A stretch of 38,143 nucleotides of DNA, taken from an uncultured Bacteroidaceae bacterium (GTDB taxonomy: Bacteria; Bacteroidota; Bacteroidia; Bacteroidales; Bacteroidaceae). The stretch spans positions 1-38,143 of the forward strand of contig CAJOGQ010000011.1 in NCBI GenBank assembly GCA_905234125.1. The letters run 5' to 3'. Positions 6,789-14,771 of the stretch are shown here, piece after piece. The notes beneath the pieces are model-generated. The model did no database searches. It was given only the letters and a program-made list of their open reading frames with translations, and had not been told where the DNA came from. Within the stretch, counting starts at the first letter, position 1. Each line of letters begins with the position of its first letter. The position numbers were made by a program, and so were the translations under genes.

Positions 6789-8122
6789 AATGCCAAAAGT
6801 TTCTTCACGGCCTTCTCCATCTTCTCGAATTTAAATCCGCTCACCACTTCGTCCATCAGCGCCTGAATCTTGTCGTTGCAGAGGTTGCCGATGGAACCCT
6901 CGTGGGTGTGATGGATATCCTTGTTGGGTGTGAACTGGCCTGCCTCGATGTCGAGACCCACCTTCTTGTAGGCATCGCGGAACGGCATACCTTCACGTGC
7001 CAAGCGGTTCACCTCCTCCACAGAGAACATCGGGTCGTAGATGGGGTTGTCGAGGATGTGCTCGTTCACCTCCATCTTATTGATGATGTAAGCCGCCATC
7101 TGCAGACAGTCCTTCAATTCGTCGAAGGCAGGAAGGAAGGCCTCCTTGATGATTTGCAAGTCGCGGAAATAACCCACGGGCAGGTTGTTCATGATCATCG
7201 TCACCGTCACAGGCAAAGCCTGAAGTTTGTTGCACTTTGCCCTCGTCAATTCGAACACGTCAGGGTTCTTCTTGTGGGGCATGATGCTGGAGCCTGTGGT
7301 GCAGTCGGCAGGGAGTTTCACGAAGCCGAAGTTCTGTGAGTTGAACATGCACGCATCGAACGCCAACTTCGCCAAAGTGCCTGCAATGCTCGCCATCGAG
7401 AACGCCACATTGCGCTCTGTCTTGCCACGCCCCATTTGGGCATACACCACGTTGTAATCCATCGAGTCAAATCCAAGCAGGTCTGTGGTCATCTGGCGGT
7501 TCAAGGGGAAAGAACTGCCATATCCCGCAGCCGAACCTAACGGATTGCGATTGGTGATTTTCCAAGCGGCTTGCAGATACTGCATATCGTCCACAAGTCC
7601 TTCGGCATAGGCACCAAACCACAAGCCGAACGAACTGGGCATCGCCACCTGCAAGTGGGTGTAGCCAGGCATCAGCACGTTCTTGTAACGCTCTGACTGC
7701 GCGATGAGTTCGTCGAAGAGGTTCTTCACCAGTCCTGCAATGTCCTTGATTTGGTCACGGATGAACAGCTTCAAGTCAACCAGCACTTGGTCGTTCCTGC
7801 TTCTGCCCGAATGAATCTTCTTGCCAATGTCGCCAAGTTTGCGGGTCAGCATCATCTCCACCTGAGAGTGTACGTCTTCCACACCCTCCTCAATCACGAA
7901 CTCGCCCTTTTCGGCCTGTGCATAGATGTTGCGGAGTTCCTTCAGAAGCACCTTCAGTTCGTCTGTCGTCAGCAGGTCAATCGACTGCAACATCGTGATG
8001 TGCGCCATCGAGCCGAGCACATCATACTTGGCCAGATAGAGATCCATCTCGCGGTCTCTGCCCACGGTGAACTTCTCTATCTCCTTTGTCATCGATACGT
8101 TCTTAGTCCAAAGCTTATCCAT
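6785..8122 (-). CDS. argH: Argininosuccinate lyase
   Basis: Last step of arginine synthesis: argininosuccinate to arginine plus fumarate, by a cytoplasmic homotetramer. The 445 residues are normal length. Family signatures visible are SGRSRNDQV (105-113), MPGYTHLQ (151-158), and the flexible catalytic loop GSSIMPHKKNPD (277-288) with the catalytic Ser at 278/279. No other arg genes are nearby, so the gene is separated from the rest of the pathway. The ATG overlaps the stop of the upstream SRPBCC gene by one base, and the stop overlaps the downstream reductase by 4 bp. Both indicate tight coupling in one operon. Confidence 0.96.
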   Translation of the reverse strand: MDKLWTKNVSMTKEIEKFTVGRDREMDLYLAKYDVLGSMAHITMLQSIDLLTTDELKVLLKELRNIYAQAEKGEFVIEEGVEDVHSQVEMMLTRKLGDIGKKIHSGRSRNDQVLVDLKLFIRDQIKDIAGLVKNLFDELIAQSERYKNVLMPGYTHLQVAMPSSFGLWFGAYAEGLVDDMQYLQAAWKITNRNPLGSAAGYGSSFPLNRQMTTDLLGFDSMDYNVVYAQMGRGKTERNVAFSMASIAGTLAKLAFDACMFNSQNFGFVKLPADCTTGSSIMPHKKNPDVFELTRAKCNKLQALPVTVTMIMNNLPVGYFRDLQIIKEAFLPAFDELKDCLQMAAYIINKMEVNEHILDNPIYDPMFSVEEVNRLAREGMPFRDAYKKVGLDIEAGQFTPNKDIHHTHEGSIGNLCNDKIQALMDEVVSGFKFEKMEKAVKKLLAL

Positions 8123-8583
8123 TATTCGTAAGGTATCATTGCCAACATGTCGGCAAACTTGTTCACTCCCTTCTCCAAATGACTACCCAGCATCTGATTC
8201 ATGAAGAAGTTGAGGTCGGCGTCAATCGTCACCTTCATCTTGCTGGCTGTCTCGCTGATGGGGAGCACCTGAATCCACAGTTTGAAACTCACAGGCGAAC
8301 TGGTTGAAGCGAACTTGACGCACTTCTCAGGTTCTCTGTCCACAATCTCAACGGCAATCGTGCCGATGGGGCCAGCAGGAGCCGTCACCGTGTCGGTCGT
8401 GAACTCCATCTGACTCACTGCTTTGCGAACCTCCTCCACCTTGTCGGCAGGCATCTGAGCCTGCACATTGGGGTCGTCAAAACGCTCCTTAATCACTGCC
8501 AGGTTCGTCAAATCCGAAATTTTGGCATACACGGCACTCTGCGTGTAGGGAACCTGCTTTATCTGACTTTCGTACTTTGCCAT
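8122..8583 (-). CDS. SRPBCC/START-like ligand-binding protein
   Basis: Small soluble protein (153 residues) of unknown function. The pattern starts MAKYESQIKQVPYTQSAVYAKISDLTNL, continues with a middle helix, and ends in a long helix HLEKGVNKFADMLAMIPY. This fits the SRPBCC (polyketide cyclase/START) fold common in Bacteroidetes. The frame extends 6 codons further upstream, but ATG at 8583 is preferred because it follows the pyrE stop with a 1-bp gap. Sitting between pyrE and argH in a tightly packed run, it is co-transcribed with them. No catalytic residue set can be identified. Confidence 0.78.
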   Translation of the reverse strand: MAKYESQIKQVPYTQSAVYAKISDLTNLAVIKERFDDPNVQAQMPADKVEEVRKAVSQMEFTTDTVTAPAGPIGTIAVEIVDREPEKCVKFASTSSPVSFKLWIQVLPISETASKMKVTIDADLNFFMNQMLGSHLEKGVNKFADMLAMIPYE

Positions 8584-8584
8584 A

Positions 8585-9217
8585 TTACTTCTTCCATTCA
8601 CTTGGGTTTGCTCTCCATTCGTTCAGCACAGGAATCTGGTCTTTTGTGATGTAACCTGTCTTCAGCGCCACTTCCAGCACGGCCTCGTAGTTCGTCAACG
8701 TGATGAGTTTCACCTTTGCATCGGCAAACGACTTCTTGGCCACTTCGAAACCATACGTGTAGCTGGCCACCATGCCGATGACCTCACAACCATTGTTGCG
8801 GATCGCTTCTACTGCCTTCAGCGAAGAACCACCCGTAGAAATCAAGTCTTCAATCACTACTACCTTCATGCCCGGCTTCAACTCACCTTCGATGAGGTTT
8901 TCCAGGCCGTGATCCTTTGGTTTACTCCTTACATACACAAAGGGCTTGTACAATGCATCAGCCACCAATGCGCCCTGTGGAATCGCACCAGTCGCCACAC
9001 CTGCCACAGCATCCACCTCTGGAAAGTTTTCCTCGATGACACGGCAAATCTCCAACTTCACGAAGTTGCGCAAATCAGGGTAACTCAACGTTTTGCGGTT
9101 GTCGCAATAGAAGGGCGACTTCCATCCGCTTGCCCATGTGAACGGATTCTCAGGCTGTAACTTGATAGCTTTGATATTCAGCAGTTTCTCTGCAAAAATC
9201 TTTTCCAATGTCTTCAT
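8585..9217 (-). CDS. pyrE: Orotate phosphoribosyltransferase
   Basis: Fifth step of de novo pyrimidine synthesis: orotate plus PRPP gives OMP and pyrophosphate. The 210-residue protein has the PRPP-binding loop VVVIEDLISTGGSSLKAVEA and the lysine-rich flexible loop region YVRSKPKDHGLENLIEGE. The early segment AIKLQPENPFTWASGWKSPFYCDNR matches OPRTases. The gene lies 21 bp after the large glycosidase-like gene and 1 bp before the SRPBCC gene. No promoter box is visible in the 21-bp gap, so transcription probably comes from further upstream. Confidence 0.95.
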   Translation of the reverse strand: MKTLEKIFAEKLLNIKAIKLQPENPFTWASGWKSPFYCDNRKTLSYPDLRNFVKLEICRVIEENFPEVDAVAGVATGAIPQGALVADALYKPFVYVRSKPKDHGLENLIEGELKPGMKVVVIEDLISTGGSSLKAVEAIRNNGCEVIGMVASYTYGFEVAKKSFADAKVKLITLTNYEAVLEVALKTGYITKDQIPVLNEWRANPSEWKK

Positions 9218-9238
9218 ATTATTTCTTATTTAATCGAT

Positions 9239-12046
9239 TTACTTATTCCTATATACTTTCTTTCCTTTGCGAATCAGGAACCCCTTTTGGGAAGCATCGG
9301 CTGGATGTCCGTTGAGGTTGTACCAGTTGCCATCTGATTCTAGTGTACGCCCTATAGCAATAGCGGGTGCCTTGATGGCTGTCTCGTCCTCGTTCAGATC
9401 CTTCGACACGGCTTCGAGGTCTTCCATGATGCCTTTGACCTGATCGGCAGAAAGCGCGTAGTTGTAGATGCGCAGATCATCGATGTAGCCATTGAAGAAG
9501 GGATCGGCTGCGAACATGGAGCGTCCGATGTAGCACAAAGAAGGTGCAATGTCGGATGGCTTGATGGTGAAATCACTGCTCTCAGCCACCTTCTCACCAT
9601 CGAGATAGAGGATGGCTTCGACTTTCTCACCTACGGGTTTGAGGGTTACAGCGATGTGTTTCCATACATTGGCTGTGAGTTTCTTGCCGTTGGTAAGTAT
9701 CTGTTCATCGCCACCATTCTTCATCACGAAGCGCATCTCAGAGCCAGTGCTGGGAGTGAAGAACATGTATTGGCTGGTGCCGTTGCCGAAGTCGAACACA
9801 CGTTGCCAGTTGTCACCGTTGCCCCATCTCACCCAAGTAGCGATAGTGATTTCGTCGCCCTGTACAGGCGAATAAGGAATCTGAGCATAGCCTTTTCCGT
9901 CCATCTTGAGGCTTTTCACACCCGACTTGCAGAGGGCTCCGTAAGATGTGGTACCGTAGTAGGATGCATGGAGTGCGTTGGCGGAATTTTCCGTCAGGTC
10001 GCCATCGAACTGCCATTGACTAACCAATGTGTTTTGGGTGAGTGTAGTTGCTTCAATGGTTTCGGATGCCTCAGAACGGTTACCTGCATAATCCACAGCC
10101 TTCACTTTATATAGGTATGCTTTTCCTGGGGTGGCTGTATTGTCGATGAAAGTTGTTCCTGTGATGTTGCGTCCGATGGTGTTATACTCAATATAAACCC
10201 CATCAGCCATCGGCTTCTCAGCACGCAGTACGATATAGGTCAATGCGTCATCATCTGCAGATGCTGTCCATGCCAGTTCCACGCTGTTCGTATGCTGTTT
10301 AGTGCTTAATTGTGTAGGTGCTTCTGGGGCGTTCGTCTCAGCTTTGGCATCAATCGGCATGAATCGCCACAGATACTTTTTTAGATTGGTGGGAGTGATG
10401 TCTTCTGCAGGTGCATTCTGCAAAGAGACATTGGCGCCAGAAGTGGTACTGGGGCAGTATAGATATTTATTAGAAAGACGGCTGATGATGTAGTAATAGC
10501 CATCTTTTGCATATTTCAGATACCATTGCTCGTTGGCACTATGTCCGGCATCGTAGCAAATGACTTCTGCCCCTGCGTTGAGATTATTGTTCAGCACGTT
10601 GAGGTGCGTGCTGGTGGCAGTGGCGTGTTTGTTGTCGATGAACCAATAAGAAATATCCCCATCGGTATAGCCAGGAGCGACCTTCCACTGTTGGGTGGTT
10701 CCACTGGTTTTGCGAGTGGCGCTCTGCGCTGGGCTGGTACCCTGATAGGTGAGCATTTTCTTGCTCGAAGCATTCATGATTTGATAGGTGCCGTCAATCA
10801 CATCTGGCGCCACATCTTCACCCCAAGTGATGTCGAAGAGACGTTCGGCATTGATTTGTCCTTTCTGATAGCCTGTACCACCTGGCACGTCATAGACATA
10901 TATCCTGGTGGGACCATATCCATTGAAATATACGTCCTTCGTAGTGCTGATGAAGGCAAAACTGGATGAGGAGGCCTGACGTTCAGACGAGCCTAAATAA
11001 CCATGAACCTCGCCTGTTTGATCATTCCGATAGACAGCACCGCTCGTCCATGCGTCACGATTTTCTCCATAACCAATGCGCACACCCTCGTTGGAGTCGA
11101 TGCAGAACTGTCCGCGAGCTTTCGAATCAAAACCCCACCAAATGCCATTCTCCATACCATAATTGACTCCGACGATAGCTTCACCCACATTGTGCAACTC
11201 GTCAGCAGTAGCTATCTTTCCGTCAGTCTTCACTTTGGTGAAGAAATCGGCATAGTTGTCAAACGAACCAGCCAACTGGTGGGTATTGCCCTCGTCGAGG
11301 TAGTCATACAGATAGTTGTACCAAGAGAGTGCCTTGTCGTCGTTCAGTGTGTTGCCACCACAAATACGAATGTCCTTGAAATAGTCGTCAGCCTTCAGCA
11401 ATTTGGCGATAGCAAGGAAATCCTTCATGGCCTGATTTTCGCTTTTAGCCTGCTCCCACACATAGTCGGGTTCGTTGAAAGGCGAGATGCTCACAACCTT
11501 CAATCCTTGCTTCTCCACGTATGCCACACTGGCCTTGATGAGTTTGTACCACTCCTCAGGCTTTCCCTGATAGTTCGTGCGTCCCGTGTAGTCTTGGATC
11601 TTTTCGTTTTTGGCATCCACAGGGTAATTGCCATCGGCATCCACCTTGCAGAACAATGCCTCATGGTCGCAGTTGATGTTCACCTCTGCCGTTCCTGTCA
11701 ATTTCATCAAGTCACAACGCCATTTCAGCTTTTTCTGCTGACGTGTGGTGAGCGAGTATGTGCCGTCACCATTATCCTTCACAAGGTCGTTTGGTTGGAA
11801 TGACACACGTCCTGTAGCAAAATTTCCTTTGCCAATGAAGTTCACGCCACGAATCACATTGTAGTCCCAGTCCCATGCGGCATCCATGCCCCAGTTCACC
11901 TTGTATTCTTTACCTGTAGCCGTCACGTCGAACGTGATGTCCACATCTGCTTTCTTCATAGCCTGCAAATAGTCAGAACCAGTCTGTGCAAAAGCCATAG
12001 AGAAAGTGAAAAGTGAAAAACTAAGAGTTAAAAGTTTAAGTTTCAT
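9239..12046 (-). CDS. Large secreted glycosidase-like protein: clan-A-type barrel, ricin-type, FN3-like and LamG-like domains
   Basis: Probably a secreted glycan hydrolase of unknown specificity, 935 residues. A signal peptide (1-20, AFA-Q) precedes a region up to about 410 that looks like a GH-A TIM barrel: NWGMDAAWDW at 51-60, strand-end SPFNEPDY with candidate acid/base Glu192, RICGGNTLN at 227-235, and DELHNVGEA with nucleophile candidates Glu283 or Glu289 followed by GIWWGFD. Residues about 415-565 look like a ricin-B/CBM13 lectin (YQIMNASSKKMLTY, QQWKV, EQWYL). About 572-670 is fibronectin-III-like (VELAWTAS ... YLYKVKAVDYAGNRSE). About 672-870 is a LamG/concanavalin-like domain (WQFDGDLTE ... 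YIDDLRIYNYALS). It ends with WYNLNGH and GKKVYRNK, the tail type shared with the xylanase. It lies 75 bp after serB with no clear -7 box. Confidence 0.75.
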   Translation of the reverse strand: MKLKLLTLSFSLFTFSMAFAQTGSDYLQAMKKADVDITFDVTATGKEYKVNWGMDAAWDWDYNVIRGVNFIGKGNFATGRVSFQPNDLVKDNGDGTYSLTTRQQKKLKWRCDLMKLTGTAEVNINCDHEALFCKVDADGNYPVDAKNEKIQDYTGRTNYQGKPEEWYKLIKASVAYVEKQGLKVVSISPFNEPDYVWEQAKSENQAMKDFLAIAKLLKADDYFKDIRICGGNTLNDDKALSWYNYLYDYLDEGNTHQLAGSFDNYADFFTKVKTDGKIATADELHNVGEAIVGVNYGMENGIWWGFDSKARGQFCIDSNEGVRIGYGENRDAWTSGAVYRNDQTGEVHGYLGSSERQASSSSFAFISTTKDVYFNGYGPTRIYVYDVPGGTGYQKGQINAERLFDITWGEDVAPDVIDGTYQIMNASSKKMLTYQGTSPAQSATRKTSGTTQQWKVAPGYTDGDISYWFIDNKHATATSTHLNVLNNNLNAGAEVICYDAGHSANEQWYLKYAKDGYYYIISRLSNKYLYCPSTTSGANVSLQNAPAEDITPTNLKKYLWRFMPIDAKAETNAPEAPTQLSTKQHTNSVELAWTASADDDALTYIVLRAEKPMADGVYIEYNTIGRNITGTTFIDNTATPGKAYLYKVKAVDYAGNRSEASETIEATTLTQNTLVSQWQFDGDLTENSANALHASYYGTTSYGALCKSGVKSLKMDGKGYAQIPYSPVQGDEITIATWVRWGNGDNWQRVFDFGNGTSQYMFFTPSTGSEMRFVMKNGGDEQILTNGKKLTANVWKHIAVTLKPVGEKVEAILYLDGEKVAESSDFTIKPSDIAPSLCYIGRSMFAADPFFNGYIDDLRIYNYALSADQVKGIMEDLEAVSKDLNEDETAIKAPAIAIGRTLESDGNWYNLNGHPADASQKGFLIRKGKKVYRNK
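12004..12038. repeat. Degenerate heptanucleotide array in the signal-peptide coding region
   Basis: Five 7-bp units beginning AAGTGAA, AAGTGAA lie within the first codons of the glycosidase-like gene. They encode the LKLLTLSFSLFTFS core of its signal peptide on the minus strand. Confidence 0.55.
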
Positions 12047-12121
12047 ACTGGTTGATTGATTAGTTAGTATTAGTATTTGATTGACTATCTACATATGGAA
12101 ATTGTCCAGCGCGTAGGCTGA

Positions 12122-13345
12122 TTATTGTGCTTTCGCGTCCAGATAACTGTCCTTGAATCCTAAGAAATAGAGTACGCCATCCAATCCTATGGTGTTAATG
12201 CTCTGTTGTGCATTGGCCACCACACGTGGTTTTGCATGGAAGGCGATTCCCAAACCTGCTTGAGAAAGCATAGGCAAATCGTTGGCTCCATCACCCACAG
12301 CAATGGTCTGTTGCAAGTCAACCTTCTCCACTTGGGCAATCAACTTCAGCAGTTCTGCCTTGCGACGGCCATCCACAATCTCTCCCACATAATTGCCAGT
12401 CAGATGCCCCGTCTCGTCTATCTCCAATTCGTTGGCGTACACATAGTCAATGCCATAACGCTTCTGGATATACTCGCCAAAGAACGTGAAACCACCACTC
12501 AAAATGGCAATCTTGTAACCATACTTCTTCAGCACATACATCAAGCGATCCACTCCTTCCGTGAATGGCAGGTTCTCAGCAATTTCTCGCATCACACTCA
12601 CATCCAAGCCTTTCAGCAACTTGCATCGACGTGTAAAACTCTCCTTGAAATCAATCTCTCCTCTCATGGCGCTCGCTGTAATGGATGCCACTTCCTCATA
12701 CACTCCGTTTCGTCTGGCCAACTCGTCTATCACCTCGGTCTGAATCAGCGTTGAGTCCATATCGAAGCAAATGAGACGGCGCATGCGTCGATACATGTCA
12801 TCTGTCTGGAACGAACCGTCTACTTCCAGCTCGCTCGACATCCGTAGGAGTTCTGCGTGCAAGGCCTCTTTGTCTTTTGGCGTACCACGTACTGAAAATT
12901 GGATACAAGCTCTCGTTTTCTCTTTAGGGAAACGGATGCTGGCACGACCAGACAGTCGCTTGATGCCATCGATGTTCAGGCCTTGGTTGGCAATCAGTCG
13001 GCTCACTGCTTCAATCTGTCTTGCCCTGAGCCTTCTGCCCAGCACGGTCAGAATGTAGCGATTCTTTCCCTGACGTCCAACCCAAGCTTCGTACTCCTCC
13101 ATAGTCACAGGTGCAAACCCGATGTTCACACCCAGCTCACTCGCCTTGAAGAGCAGTTCCTTCATCACGTGGCCAGACTTCTCTTCCTCCACGCGAATCA
13201 GGATGCCCAACGAAAGCGTTGAATGGATGTCTGCCTGTCCGATGTCTTGGATGTCAACATCGTAACGCGACAGAATGTCCATGATGCTTGCCGTCAGCCC
13301 AGGACGGTCTTCGCCCGTGATACGCAAAAGAATCAGTTCTTCCAT
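12122..13345 (-). CDS. serB: Phosphoserine phosphatase with N-terminal ACT domains
   Basis: Final step of serine synthesis: dephosphorylates L-phosphoserine in the cytoplasm. The 407-residue protein has an N-terminal ACT domain (RITGEDRPGLTASIMDIL, about 8-25) and probably a second ACT-like region at about 95-175. A HAD phosphatase domain follows, with DMDST (nucleophile Asp195, acid/base Asp197), the motif II Ser in AILSGGFTFF, and the Mg-binding AVGDGANDLPML. The extended N-terminus suggests amino-acid feedback, which is known for some ACT-SerB enzymes but not shown here. It follows tyrS by 2 bp and is probably transcribed with it. Confidence 0.95.
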   Translation of the reverse strand: MEELILLRITGEDRPGLTASIMDILSRYDVDIQDIGQADIHSTLSLGILIRVEEEKSGHVMKELLFKASELGVNIGFAPVTMEEYEAWVGRQGKNRYILTVLGRRLRARQIEAVSRLIANQGLNIDGIKRLSGRASIRFPKEKTRACIQFSVRGTPKDKEALHAELLRMSSELEVDGSFQTDDMYRRMRRLICFDMDSTLIQTEVIDELARRNGVYEEVASITASAMRGEIDFKESFTRRCKLLKGLDVSVMREIAENLPFTEGVDRLMYVLKKYGYKIAILSGGFTFFGEYIQKRYGIDYVYANELEIDETGHLTGNYVGEIVDGRRKAELLKLIAQVEKVDLQQTIAVGDGANDLPMLSQAGLGIAFHAKPRVVANAQQSINTIGLDGVLYFLGFKDSYLDAKAQ

Positions 13346-13347
13346 AA

Positions 13348-14643
13348 TTACTTCGCAATAATCAGCGAGTACTTCTTCTTGCCTTGTTGCACGAGAATGT
13401 ACTTGCCATCAAGCAGATCTGAGGTTGTGAGCACTTGGTCGGGTGCTGTGGCCTTGTCCTTGTTGACGCTCACACCGCCTCCCTTCACGAGGGTCTTCAC
13501 TTCGCCCTTGCTGGGGAATACTGGTGCGTGGTCAACAATGAGGTCGGCGAGTTTCACTCCTGCCTCAAAGAGGGATTTCTCCACTTCGAAATGAGGCACG
13601 CCAGCGAAGACATCCAATAGGGTCTGCTCATCAAGTTTGAGAAGACTTTCCTTGGTGGACTTTCCGAAGAGAATGTTGGAGGCTTCGACTGCAAGGTCGT
13701 AGTCTTCACGCGAATGTACCATGACCGTCACTTCCTCTGCCAGCTTCTTCTGGAGCACACGGCGACCGGGATCGGTGTCATGCTCTGCGATGAGGCTATC
13801 AATCTCATCTTTCTCCAACGACGTGAAGATTTTGATGTAACGCTTAGCATCCTCATCAGGTACGTTGAGCCAGAATTGGTAGAATTGGTATGGAGAAGTG
13901 TAATGGCGGTCAAGCCACACGTTGCCACTTTCAGTCTTGCCAAATTTGCGTCCATCGCTCTTGGTTACGAGAGGGCAGGTAAGGGCAAAGCACTCATTTC
14001 CGTTCATGCGACGGATGAGTTCAGAACCCGTGGTGATGTTGCCCCATTGGTCTGCACCACCCAGCTGAAGTTTGCAACCTTTGTGCTCGTTCAAATAGTA
14101 GAAGTCGTAGCCCTGAAGGAGTTGGTAGGTAAACTCGGTGAAGGAAAGTCCATCACGTGCCTCGCCATTGAGTCGCTTCTGCACAGACTCCTTGGCCATC
14201 ATGTAATTGACCGTGATGTGCTTGCCAATGTCACGCACGAAGTCAAGGAACTTGAAATCCTTCATCCAATCGTAGTTGTTGACCAGCTCTGCCTTGTTGG
14301 GGGCATCACTGTCGAAATCGAGGAAGTGAGAGAGTTGCTTCTTGATACATGCTACATTGTGACGAAGGGTTTCCTCATCGAGCAAATTGCGTTCTGTGCT
14401 CTTGCCTGATGGGTCGCCAATCATACCTGTCGCACCACCAATCAGTGCAAGAGGCTTGTGGCCACAACGCTGGAAATGGCGGAGCATCATCACGCCGCAA
14501 AGGTGTCCGATATGAAGAGAGTCGGCTGTTGGGTCAATGCCGAGGTAAGCGGTTACCTGCTCCTTCTTGAGCAGTTCGTCAGTGCCTGGCATCATCTGGT
14601 GTATCATGCCACGCCAGGTCAGTTCTTGTACAAAATCTTTCAT
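13348..14643 (-). CDS. tyrS: Tyrosyl-tRNA synthetase
   Basis: Charges tRNA-Tyr in the cytoplasm. The 431-residue product is a class I synthetase with the HIGH motif in [13 protein letters not shown] (about 34-46) and a KMSKS-equivalent [10 protein letters not shown]. The C-terminal part ends in an S4-type RNA-binding segment ([17 protein letters not shown]). Length and motifs are normal for bacterial TyrS. It is the first gene of the long minus-strand block and has its own TACCTTTGG promoter box 40 bp upstream. serB follows after 2 bp. Confidence 0.96.
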   Translation of the reverse strand: MKDFVQELTWRGMIHQMMPGTDELLKKEQVTAYLGIDPTADSLHIGHLCGVMMLRHFQRCGHKPLALIGGATGMIGDPSGKSTERNLLDEETLRHNVACIKKQLSHFLDFDSDAPNKAELVNNYDWMKDFKFLDFVRDIGKHITVNYMMAKESVQKRLNGEARDGLSFTEFTYQLLQGYDFYYLNEHKGCKLQLGGADQWGNITTGSELIRRMNGNECFALTCPLVTKSDGRKFGKTESGNVWLDRHYTSPYQFYQFWLNVPDEDAKRYIKIFTSLEKDEIDSLIAEHDTDPGRRVLQKKLAEEVTVMVHSREDYDLAVEASNILFGKSTKESLLKLDEQTLLDVFAGVPHFEVEKSLFEAGVKLADLIVDHAPVFPSKGEVKTLVKGGGVSVNKDKATAPDQVLTTSDLLDGKYILVQQGKKKYSLIIAK

Positions 14644-14682
14644 TATATGGTAAATCTTAATGTTATTATTGAGTTTGGAACG

Positions 14683-14691
14683 CCAAAGGTA
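14683..14691 (-). promoter_or_regulatory. -7 box of the tyrS promoter
   Basis: The minus strand reads TACCTTTGG, 40 bp upstream of the tyrS ATG. This is the last clear promoter before the nine collinear genes down to 3732. Confidence 0.65.
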
Positions 14692-14771
14692 CTCATTTTA
14701 TATGATACTACCAACGTTTTTAAGAGAAATGGTCATTTGAAGGATTCTTTTTAACGTTTTTGTCATACAGA

